Assembly: GCA_021234155.1 (NCBI GenBank) | Contig: JAJEKV010000011.1 | Span: forward strand, 6,991,132-7,055,131 | Source: Isoetes taiwanensis | Lineage: Eukaryota > Streptophyta > Lycopodiopsida > Isoetales > Isoetaceae | DNA length: 64,000 nt | Direction: 5' to 3' | Shown: piece by piece, positions 10,606-20,442 of the stretch | Layout of the letters: each line of letters starts with the position of its first letter | How positions within the stretch are numbered: the stretch's first letter is position 1 | Position numbers and translations under genes: made by a program | Notes under the pieces: model-generated | What the model was told of the DNA's origin: nothing | Seen by the model: only the letters and a program-made list of their open reading frames with translations | The model's database searches: none

Positions 10606-11013
10606 ATGCCTTTTGTTGCTTGTGTTGCCCTTTCCGCTTCTTATGCCATAACTACTTGTGCAGAAAAGAAAAGGCCCAACTCATTGGGCAGCAGATGTCG
10701 GTGGCGCTCTGTATTTCACGGGCGCAATTCTGAGCGATCAATAATGGCGTCGAAGCTTGAAGAGGGTGCCGAACTGGCATCCCAGAGCATTTCCAGCCCA
10801 AAGCAGTCTGAAAATCATCCCGCAGGTGCAGGTCCTGCTGCTTTTAATGATGACAAATTGGTGTCACAAGCAATCGATGGGTTTCAAAATCTTGGGGCTA
10901 GTCAAGAGACTGTGATTGATAAGCTTCAAATTCCTGGAGCAAGAGGCGATAAGGCTATGGTGGAAGCATCAACCGCTGCAGCCGTTGGGAAAAGAGTACC
11001 AAGAATAGCCTGA
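10606..11013 (+). CDS. Hypothetical ORF, 135 aa
   Basis: From the ATG at 10606 the ORF encodes a protein with a hydrophobic, Cys/Ala-rich N-terminus (MPFVACVALSASYAITTC) followed by a basic stretch with RRWR-like content and a Ser/Ala-rich acidic C-terminal half. The frame is also open upstream to 10543, but only from a TTG. An organelle-targeting or signal-like N-terminus is possible. I do not recognise the family. It may be a first exon or a chance ORF; there is no clear donor site at its end. Codon content is less AT-rich than the flanks, which mildly favours coding. Confidence 0.3.
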   Translation: MPFVACVALSASYAITTCAEKKRPNSLGSRCRWRSVFHGRNSERSIMASKLEEGAELASQSISSPKQSENHPAGAGPAAFNDDKLVSQAIDGFQNLGASQETVIDKLQIPGARGDKAMVEASTAAAVGKRVPRIA

Positions 11014-11324
11014 AATTTGCAACAAGATGACCCTGCTGCAAGCCCAAAAAACTCAAACCCAAGCGATCTTGATGGAATGGCAACATGGGTAATCGAAGTC
11101 TACGAGAATTGATGATATCTGGAAAGCCAAGTGAATCCGTCTTCTAGCATCAAGCTCTGTCCGGGGTAAATCTGTTTCAAGGAACGGTTCAAGGCAAGCT
11201 CTTTAACACCTTGCCCTTAGTTCCTGCTAAAAGTAAGATGACTGCAGACTTGCCAAAGATTATGAAAATCCAAGTAAAGTCTGCATGCACAGTAAATGCC
11301 GCAACCCCGGACTCCAAAATCGCC

Positions 11325-11414
11325 AAAATCTTCAAGAAATCGGCAGAACCTAACAAAGTCTTCAAGAAATCGGCAGAACCTAACAAAATCTTCAAGAAAT
11401 CGGCAGAACCTAAC
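11325..11414. repeat. 30-bp tandem repeat, three copies
   Basis: The unit AAAATCTTCAAGAAATCGGC followed by AGAACCTAAC occurs three times head to tail with a single-base change (AAAGTC in the second copy). Because 30 is a multiple of three, both strands stay open across it, which creates ORF artefacts. No gene was accepted there. Confidence 0.9.
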
Positions 11415-11429
11415 AAAATATCTTGATGC

Positions 11430-12781
11430 CTGAAGTCTGAGCTGCCTCAGAACCTACAAAAACAAAAAAAACGACGTCAAAACATCACAAAACAAAAAAA
11501 AAAAAACCCACTAAAAACAATGGCGCCATGCTCCCGAACCTGAAAATCAAGAAAGAACGTGAAGCGCCTCAGTAAATCGACGGATCGCCATCGCCAAAGC
11601 TTCAGCGTGCTCCTCCGTCGCAGGGGAGAAAAGGGGGAAAGAATTGCCACGCCACGCACGAAAAGAAAAAAATTGCCACGTCATCGCCGGAATTTCCCAC
11701 GTGATCACCGGAATTTCAAGGCACTAGCAGTTCACGCTGGGTAGCCGGCCGGATCGAGGGGTTTCCGGCCGGTAAACCGGCAGATATGCTAATGCTTTTA
11801 CGAAAACCTCTTTCTTTGTATTGATAGGCATATGCTCCATTTCACGATCTAAGTTGTGGAGTGTCACTTCTTTCTTAAGAAACTTAACTGGACCGTTGCC
11901 CAATTCACTACTAGTGATACACCAACGACTATATATTGAACACAATCGCGTTACCAATATCTTCTGATTTTATCTGGTATTAATGTTCTATTCTCTCTGC
12001 TGGCCCGTTAGACCTTTCCGTCTTGATGATAAATGCCCGGCTACCATTGAGAAATGTCCGCATCCAAGTAGTCACACAGTAAAAAAGCCCAACCAATCTA
12101 AAACTCACTTTGACATAGTGGCATATCTACTAAAATCATCGATAATTTCAGCAAACTCACCCGGGCTTGGTTGATGGTCTTCCCCAACGCAGCTGACCAA
12201 CTCATGCGCCTTATTCTAAATCCAGCCAATCTGTCCTAAGAGAAGGGCAAGAACTACTCATTTCCATGTCCGGAAAGAAGTGGAAAGAATGTGTCCAATA
12301 CCGGGATGGAATCACAACTATTTACTCGGGCGAGAAATAGTTTTCATTTTCAGGGGGCCCAGCGAGTTTGGCCCAAAAAAAGTTCCGCCAGCATTTGATG
12401 TCATGATGTATCATGCAAAATGGGAGGTATCTGATGCAGCGCTGACATTTTGCCTCGGTGCTGATTGGGCCTATTGCTACAACAGTTCCTGTTTTTATTA
12501 GATCGATTGGAATGCATGCCAATCTATTGCGGAAGAATGGGAAGGAGTTCAGATTTGCCCCTTTCATCCGCGCTGCTTGAAAACAGCCCATTCCTGCTGA
12601 TTTTGACAAATTTAGATAGATGCATGCTGAGGCCAGGTAGGCTTCTCAAATTATTCCCACTTTTATTCACTCAAGCTGAGATATGGCAGATCCTAAATGG
12701 GAAACTAAGAAGGAGCTCTTGAAGAATCGCAGCACCGAGCCACTAGAAAAAAAATAAGATTCTCCTTCCCTATCTCCACGC
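11430..12781. other. No gene seen
   Basis: The stretch holds A-rich runs at 11460-11515 and a modestly GC-rich part at 11580-11780 with repeated CGCCGGAATTTC / CACCGGAATTTC (about 11684 and 11706) and CCGGCCGG motifs (about 11746 and 11768). No recognisable protein was found on either strand. Confidence 0.4.
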
Positions 12782-12799
12782 ATTCTCCACGTGGAGAAT
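12782..12799. repeat. 18-bp perfect palindrome containing a G-box core
   Basis: ATTCTCCACGTGGAGAAT is a perfect inverted repeat whose centre CACGTG is the plant bZIP/bHLH G-box core. Half-sites (CTCCACG, GTGGAGAATG) recur just outside at 12773-12780 and 12811-12820. No adjacent gene start was found, so a regulatory role is only a possibility. Confidence 0.5.
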
Positions 12800-12879
12800 A
12801 TAGGGTAAAAGTGGAGAATGATGGTGGAACGTTGGGAACCTAAACTAAACGTCGGGCTTTAAACTAAATGTCGGACAAT

Positions 12880-12990
12880 TGCGACAGATTGGTTTAGGGC
12901 AATCGCGACAGATTGGTGACGACACGGATTGGTTTAGGGCATTGACGACAGATTGATTGACGACACGGATTGACGACGCGACGGCCGCAC
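12880..12990. repeat. Short imperfect tandem repeats (ACGACACGGATTGG family)
   Basis: Units of the form CGACAGATTGG, GACGACACGGATTG and GGTTTAGGGCA recur several times in about 110 bp. The surrounding 13000-13840 is non-coding AT-rich DNA in which I see no gene. Confidence 0.6.
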
Positions 12991-13871
12991 CTGCATCATC
13001 GCACAATCTTCAGCTAGCATTGTTCAGCGGATGCATCAGGATCGTTTGTCAGGTGACTGATCTTCTGGCTGATCGTTCTTTTTTGATCTTCTTGTCAGGT
13101 AACTAATCTAAACATGTCATCCAGTTCTTTTTTTATCCAAGCCGACAATAGATTTGCAGTCAAGTCTTGAGAGAGTTTTCTTTAGATACTGTTGGTTTAG
13201 TTCCCAATTCATTCCCATTTTTCCTCGCTGAGACAAAAACGGGTTCTTATATCTAAGCTGTTCATGTTTTGATATAAACTGAGATGTTTTGCACCGCACT
13301 TGCAAATTTCATCAAATTAGGTACATAGAGCCACATCATATATCATATACGTCTTCACATTGCCAAATCTAATTTGAATATTGCCTCTTCCACAGATATG
13401 CATCCTCTTCATCTCTTGCATAAGCTTATGTGTCCATAATACGAATCTTCTTATCAATTCCATAAGCTACAGTGCCAATGAATGAAAGGCAATGGCCATA
13501 TATAGTAACTAAAACAAGAAACAACATCTCATGGTAGAGTTGGATATCTACTGCAGAGTTGTGAAGTCTGGCTATAAGCAAAAAGCACCCTGGAAAAATA
13601 CTCCAATGCCAGATTTTGGTTTAAAATCAGAGAAGAATATGTCAAACAACTAGAAAAGCAATTAATATGTGTGCCTTCATCTGAAAATTTCATCTTCTAA
13701 GTTGCTGGGATCTACAAGATAATCATATAATACGAAGAAGGAGGTGATTGAGCTGAGCCGAACATCATTTGACTATAACTATGGCAGTTATTTTATCTTA
13801 TTTATCTTATTATTTTATCTTATTTATTCATTGATGCAGTGATGGCTAGTGAAAGTGATGAGGGCGACGAC

Positions 13872-14574
13872 CAGGGATAGGTTCAATACTGTATACGTTT
13901 TATACGCAATACGTATTTTTCGTTTGATACGGCACAAATTTGACGTTTAATACGTCAAAAATACGGCTAAAAAAATTTCCGGCGTCGAAAACTTTCGCGT
14001 AAGCGAAAACAACTGTTTCGCTTACGCGAAGTCTGGTTCGCGTAAGCGAAACAGTATTTTTCGCTTACGCGAACCAGAAATAGTTTCGCGTAAGCGAAAT
14101 GAACTATTTCGCTTACGCGAAAACATCTTCGCGTAAGCGAAACAGTCAACTTCGCGTAAGCGAACGCGCCTCGAAATATATATAGAAAACTTCGCGTAAG
14201 CGAAAACTTCTGCTTCGCTTACGCGAACCGCCCTTCGCGTAAGCGAAACGCAAAGAATGTTTACGCGAACAAAAAAAAGTTTCGCGTAAGCGAACCTTTA
14301 TACTTCGCTTACGCGAAAAGAGTTTCGCGTAAGCGAACATTGAGGCTTCGCTTACGCGAAAGCCGGCGAGGGGATTCGCGTAAGCGAAAACTTAGACTTC
14401 GCTTACGCGAAAGAAAGTTCGCGTAAGCGAAACAGAAGGTTTCGCTTACGCGAAACTTTTTTTTTCCGGCCGGCGAGTATTAAATACAAAAAATACGTAT
14501 TTTTCCCAAAAATACGTATTTTTGCACTTTATACGTCTGAAAAAATAGTTTCATACGTACAGAACCTATCCCTG
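13872..14574. mobile_element. hAT-type non-autonomous element, copy 1 (703 bp)
   Basis: The element starts CAGGGATAGGTTC and ends in its inverse GAACCTATCCCTG, with identical 8-bp flanks GCGACGAC at 13864-13871 and 14575-14582. An 8-bp target duplication and CAGGG-type ends are hallmarks of hAT elements. Removing the element and one duplicate leaves the host ORF open across the junction, which confirms the boundaries. Sub-terminal parts are rich in ATACG/CGTAT words (for example ATACGTATTTTT on both sides). The interior contains 20 alternating 14-bp motifs and no transposase. It must be mobilised in trans if at all. Confidence 0.93.
13994..14454. repeat. Array of 20 alternating 14-bp inverted motifs
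   Basis: TTCGCGTAAGCGAA (F) and its complement TTCGCTTACGCGAA (R) occur 20 times in 461 bp. Starts are 13994F, 14017R, 14037F, 14060R, 14085F, 14108R, 14128F, 14151F, 14191F, 14214R, 14234F, 14256R (degenerate), 14281F, 14304R, 14324F, 14347R, 14375F, 14398R, 14418F and 14441R. Orientation alternates almost strictly, so neighbours can fold into a chain of hairpins. Spacers of 6-26 bp differ from one another. Clustered sub-terminal motifs in hAT elements are typically transposase-binding sites; that role here is inferred. Confidence 0.95.
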
Positions 14575-17560
14575 GCGACGACAACAACAATGAAGATGAA
14601 TCAGGTGGGAGGAAAAAGTATAAATGTGGTTGTTTCAAATGTAGGGGTAAATCAGTTTGTAGATCCACGTTTTACAGTCATAAAAAGCAATTTATGTTAG
14701 ACAATTTAAACTTAAATGTTATAGAGGATGTTGGGCTAGGGATATTAGCAGACCATTTAGTAGAACATGCCCATGAAAGTGCTTCAGTAGATGTTCAAAC
14801 AGATTTTGATGAGGCAGTTGAGGTAGAATCAGATGAATATGCTCTTGAGAGTTTTGGAGAATAGGAAGACTTAGAACAGGAAGACTTAGAACAGGGGCTG
14901 TTTTCAAATGTTATGCTTGAGCAAGGGCTTGTACAGAAGATTCTCATGCTAAGAGAAATATTTCAATCTAGCCATTTATCTACCAAGTACCAGGAACAAG
15001 TTTTGAAGTTGTTGTTTCAAGATATTGGGAAGCCCGTTCAACGAGTTGAAGACGCTTCCATTGGTCAACTTCTGCGGGCTTTGCCTCAAGGTTGGGATGG
15101 ATTGTTAGGCGGCCAAATAGTTCCAACATCACTCTATCGACTCCAAAGTCCGCAAACTTCGACCCAGCCAGATGATGATGGTATATTTCGTTGGCCTTTG
15201 TGTAGGAAGGTCGAGAGAGTGAACATGAACTTCAAGTCTTTGAGCCAAGTGATGAAGACAAGTATTTCGGTAGAGGCTTACTTCATTGTGGATGCATTCG
15301 TGAAGACGGGAGCAAGATGCTTAAGCGTAATTGTTCTGCTCATGCACAACGGTGCAGCTTATGTCATCAACAACGAAAATACATGATTCCTTTGGATGGC
15401 GTCGCTCCAAAGATTGGCTGCAACAAGTTTTTCTCGATTACCTACATTTGCGCATGAGGGCCTTCGAGCTTGGAGGTGCAAAAATCGTGGGATGATGAAG
15501 TGGGAATAATCAAGGAATTTCGGCATGGTGCAAAATTCAAAGAAATAAGGGCTTTTCTAGATGAAGAGCAAGTATTTGAGCTACCAATTTGTTTGAAAGC
15601 AGATGAATTAACATGTGTACAAAGCTTTTCAGGAGTCTCAAAGGGCACGAGTTAACAACTTTAGGTGATGGCTATGATTTTTGTTGCTCCAAATGTCATC
15701 ATCAAATCAAAGCACCAAAGAGAATTTTGTCACGGGGACCCCAGAAATATTCTTTTCTGAGACTCACATGGATGGGTATCTGATTGGAGAAGGTAATGAT
15801 AAGTTTAAAGGTTCTGGTCATGGAGGCCATGGTCTTAAATCTGGTATGTTTTGTGATTCTATTTTACATCAAGATTATCTTTATCTCCGGTTGTTTGATT
15901 TAGGTGTTTGTTTTTATATTTATTAATTGCGAGGCCATGAAACCACTTTGCAACCTTATCCTTTCATATTTGCTCCAGAAAGTTTGTTGGGGAACGTAAA
16001 TGCATTTCAACTTGCACCTGTTCTTATGGACATTTTTTTTCTCGACGGTTAAGAAGCTATTTCATGGATGGATTGCGGCACTATGGAGAGGGAAGAGTAG
16101 CTGGCCTCGGCGGGGAGTTCACCATGCGGGTTCTTTGGTTCCACCACAATGTTGCACATTGTCAACTTGGTGGTTTTAAAGTAGCAGGCAAAGCCGGATG
16201 CGAAGATGCTTAGTTTTGCGCCGAAAGCGAGATGGCTCCCCGTTCTAGCGAGTATGTTTACAATAATAATCGACGCTGAAGCCGCTTTCCACCAGTCAAA
16301 CGAATCTGCAGAAGACACCTTCAAGCTCTTGAAAGAGGCAGGCAAGATTTCAATCTAAAATCATTTATTGTTGAAACTATTAGTGCTCCAATCATTTATT
16401 GTTGAAACTATTATTGTTGAAACTATTATTGCAGAAAGTGCTCCAACCTAAACGAGAAAGAACAAAAGCTTTTGGACTCGGACTGTCAAAAGCGACATCC
16501 GTCCCGAAGTTGTTTCGATTATATGGTTTCGATCCGGCAACGATTTTTTGTGTTTGATGTTCTTCACACATTAGCACTCAATGTCATAAAAAATACGTTG
16601 ATGATTTCCTTAACAGATTCAAACTTGCAAGAAACTCAACGACTTCTAGATGAGATTTATATTGCTCTACCAAAAACGCTTCGACAACAAGGCGTATATA
16701 TTCTCTCCTTATCTTTGTCATTAATTTAACCATCCTTTTTACAATTTTATTTTTTACGGATGGCCTAAACTTAATAGTCATCATTGAATTGAAGACTGAA
16801 TTCTTCAAGGGCCAGATTACACCAGCTTTGTTCGATGGGTTCTTCCGTCTGCTTTGCACCAATGGCAGGCCCAGGTTGAGAATGAGATCCTCGACTTAGG
16901 CTTCTTATGCATGCAGATTGTTGAGATCTTCTACCAACACTCTCGACAAGGTTGGACAGAGGACTTGATGGAGATAACAAAGACACTATTGCAATCCTGG
17001 CGAATTCGATCTGAAGAATTCTATGGAAAAAATTCAGCAATTTTGGAACATGTTGCAGGTAATTTTTTCTTCATCCTGAAAAGTGTTGCATAAATGTCTT
17101 CATATTTAGGTTCTTAGCTTTTAACTACATAGTTCTCATTTCTCTTTTAGGATGTGGCGAACTGTTGGACGATGTCAAAACACATGGTCCTCACTGGCTC
17201 TATTGGTGTTATAGATATGAAGGTTTTGTGAAACAGTACAAGGCCATATTGACCAACCATAGATCAATTGAGGTTTCTCTTGCATATTTTCACTACAAGA
17301 GAATGAACACAATTGTGCAAGTACAACGGCAGATTGACGAAGATAATAAGACACCGGAAGAACGAGGGGCAATTGCGATACATGAATGTCTAAAGCTTCC
17401 TAGCCATCACGTGCGTCAAACATGTGATCTACAACAATGTTGTTTGGTGGTATGTACTCTACAACATTTACATTTCTCATTCTCAAGAAATAATACAGTA
17501 AATAAAGATAATTATTCAAGATTTACAACCATCCAGATTATTCATAGGATGAACAGTTAA

Positions 17561-18809
17561 AGATATTATGGGCCATGGAATGCTCAACAATGCTCAACAC
17601 GAATTTTTTGTTTGGTTACGCAAGGCATGTTCAGGCCCAGCACATGAAGTGGTGACCAAGATCATTCCATGTTTAATAATTCCATGGGTTCTTCCCATGG
17701 ACTCGAGGCTGCATGTTAGGTTTGTTGATATAGGACTCGAGGCTGCATGTTAGGTTTGTTGAAAAAGCTGAATACAATGGTGCATGGTGAGCCTGCACAT
17801 GAAAATGCATGGTGCATGATATTGGCTCCTTTGACTCTTATCCTTTAATCTGATACGGGAAATCCTGAATGGTATACACCATGTGGCAGAGCAGTAGCTT
17901 GATGCACAGCCACGATAAAATGCATATTCTGCATTATGGATTTGTGGCACTAATAATATTGGACTTGGAATTGCAGGCCCATGCAAATATCTGTCTCATG
18001 GGACTTCGCAAGTGTAATGCACTTAACCCATAGAGCAAGCAAACTTTTGCACCATAAGCATGAACTCTAATACTGCATAGCCCAGTGGCATTGACTATGG
18101 GATAGTAAAATCGGTGCACTTGAGTATGCATATAATGTATACTACAAAGACATCTGTGAGCCAGGAGTATGTACACAAAGGGCTGCCAGTTTATGTAGGA
18201 TGCATGGGTAAGTATACAATGTTTTTCATAAAAATTGAGCATTTGCCAAAAGGGAGAGGTGATATCCATCTTCAGAATGATCCATCTTCATAATGGTTTG
18301 TTTCTAAGTTACAGGACCTATGTTAACATGTAAATGTATGCTAACATTTTCAAGACATGGTTGTGGGCATAATATTTTGCATATTTGTGACTCCGACTCC
18401 CTAGGCTTAGGACCATGTCTAAGCTCTAGACCATGTGGGTCAAGAAGTAAGTGTGCACTAACATGTTGATTCTAGTGCATATGCATGTGTCGCGATCAAC
18501 AGGCTTCCACATCGTGACTATATGGAGCCTAGGACCAAAGGTAAATTGCAAAAATAATGCTTGGCATTATTCTGGTAAGCAAGCCTAGGCAAGACCATCT
18601 GTACTGGATTGGACTTTGTACTAGGCAAGACCATCTGTTAATTTGATATATATGGGTTTTGATATGCAGTAAATTTGATATACTTTAAGTTTGCATGGAT
18701 TATTTAAATAATATATGAACGAGCTAGTGGACATAGAATTTGTAGTACAAATATTTTAGTTATAGATAATACTCGTTTGAAAACTAAGTATTGATGTATG
18801 ATTTTGTAG
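17561..18809. other. No gene seen; probable intron or spacer of the transposase-like locus
   Basis: AT-rich sequence with a short exact duplication (GACTCGAGGCTGCATGTTAG at about 17700 and 17735) and repeated GGCAAGACCATCTGT (about 18589 and 18624). The next exon has a good acceptor (TTTTGTAG) at 18802-18809, so this could be an intron. Confidence 0.4.
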
Positions 18810-20420
18810 GTAACATCTTTTGTACAAGCTTCTAAGATATGGAGTTTGTTACCCCGCATTGCTGATGGTTATAAGCAGCTCATGGAAACGAAGGGGATAA
18901 TTGTGTCCTCAAGGTTCACAGAGTCATTTAAGAGGTTGTTTTGGCGTGGGGAAGGTTATGAAATAGGTGATTATGTAGTGGTCAGAATTGACGGTCTGAG
19001 ACAACATGGTAAAGTCACTGGATTTTTTGTCAAAGAGTCATGTGGTTTCGAAGTTTATTTTACAGCCACCCATTATCAACAAGTTGGTGAAGACTTATCT
19101 CTCCGAATGCCACTGATCGATAATAGGCAATACAATACAACAATTATGAGTACTGTTACCTCTATTGTTTGCAAATGGTTCCCCTCCTTTTATGCCACTC
19201 CAAACACCTGGCTGGTTAATGAGGTTGAGAGGGTTCTGCATCAAGATATGCTACAGTTTGGTTCACCGGGATTTGTCCCTATATTTCCTCAGCAGGGTGA
19301 CGTGGTTGACATTGGGGATTCCTATGGTGTAGTTAGAATAGTTAATGAGCAAGAGAAGACCTTCAAGATGGCAAAGCTTAGGGTCACTGATGCTGATGCA
19401 GAGAATAAGATATGGTCTTCTTCTAGAATTGACATTCAATTTAGGAGTTGGTCCTGCATTAGAAAAATCTTAAATTGGTGTGTGATTGGTTCTAACAGTC
19501 GGCCTAATCGTTTCAGAGAACTCTGAGTCCGATATGGTCCTAAACCCGTAAGTTCTCTTTTTTAGTTTTGGGACATTTAGTAATTGACATATTTAATAAT
19601 GGATGAATGACAAATTTTTCTTTTCAGGCCTTCTCGAAGCATTGTTGAAACCTGGAACACAAAAACTGTGGTGAAGCTAGTAAGGATATTGACTAAGACA
19701 AATGCGTATGATGAACATATCAAATTACATCAGCTTCATGGAGATACTCTTTTGGAAATGACCCTTGACCTTTGGAGGGAAGTTGGTGTGAAGGATCTAC
19801 ACTCACGCTTGAGTCTCATGAGATGGATTTCAAGAGTGAACCAAGAACAACCAATTGCTCTAGTACAGGCTGGTAAGAGTTCTACCAAAAAAAAGTTATG
19901 ATCATGCAAAAAAAAGTTATGATCATGCATACCTATACCTATGACATATATATGCATGCATGTTAGCTCATCTGGCTAATCCTCTTTTTCTCTTTCTTGT
20001 TATTAATAATGATTTAGCTTCTGGCCTACAATCACTTTCAAGTCTGCAAAACACTTCGAGTAGTTTGCAACGAACCTCCACTAGTCAGTCTACATCCTTT
20101 CACTTTCAACAAATTGACCAAGAGAAGATAACTCGATCAAGGGAGGTATTGAGAAAGTCTCAAGAGCTGAATGCGTCAATGGATTCTCCAGCGGTTCAGA
20201 CTGCTCTCAACAGGCACTATGCTAACAACATGGACGCTAAGCCAACATTGAAGCGGATCTCTAACAGGCAATGGATAAAACGACACCATCCTTTGCTTGA
20301 GAAGGCACTGTCTCGAAATTATGCGTTGTATCAGGGATGGTGTTCTCAGCTGCGTGAAGTTCTTCCTACGATATCGCCACATGACAGAAAAACCTATATA
20401 CTTAGTTTCGTAATGGACAG
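18810..20420 (+). pseudogene. Exons of a TE-type gene with a SAM-like domain
   Basis: Three exon-like blocks (18810-19524, 19628-19872, 20018-20420) are bordered by plausible AG and GT sites. The first encodes about 238 residues including GDYVVVRIDGLRQHGKVTGF and YFTATHYQQVGEDL, like the C-terminal region that follows the catalytic part in KDZ/TNP2-like transposases. An in-frame TGA ends it before the apparent donor. The second contains a SAM-like segment: VKLVRILTKTNAYDEHIKLH followed by LHGDTLLEMTLDLWREVGVK. SAM domains mediate protein or RNA contacts. The third is Ser/Gln-rich then basic (KRISNRQWIKRHHP). It may be the 3' part of the transposase locus just upstream, or a second gene of the same element. 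Confidence 0.5.
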
Positions 20421-20442
20421 GTCAGCTCACTTATCACCATAA

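Larger units (their letters stand above)
13841..17560 (+). pseudogene. Decayed TNP2/KDZ-like (CACTA-type) transposase gene, interrupted by a hAT-type element
   Basis: Starting at ATG 13841 the frame reads MASESDEGDD, is interrupted at 13872-14574 by a transposon, and resumes with KYKCGCFKCRGKSVCRSTFY, a Cys-rich N-terminal motif. An in-frame TAG occurs near 14862; the same frame continues to about 15190, then the sensible frame shifts (HCGCIREDG, CSLCHQQRKY at about 15290-15375). Later pieces read DVLHTLALNVIKNTLMISL and LDEIYIALPKTLRQ (about 16555-16690), then CGELLDDVKTHGPHWLYWCY with NHRSIEVSLA (about 17155-17280). These resemble the segments of CACTA TNP2 and related KDZ transposases in that order. 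Tags, frameshifts and the insertion make it a pseudogene. The family call is from motif resemblance. Confidence 0.6.

Noticed and set aside
11189-11426. Overlapping ORFs of about 75 codons on both strands with repeated sequence
   Set aside because: They are produced by a 30-bp tandem repeat whose length is divisible by three.
13994-14454. Regularly spaced short repeats that might suggest a CRISPR array
   Set aside because: Repeat orientation alternates, spacers are 6-26 bp, the array lies inside a hAT-type element, and the genome is clearly eukaryotic.
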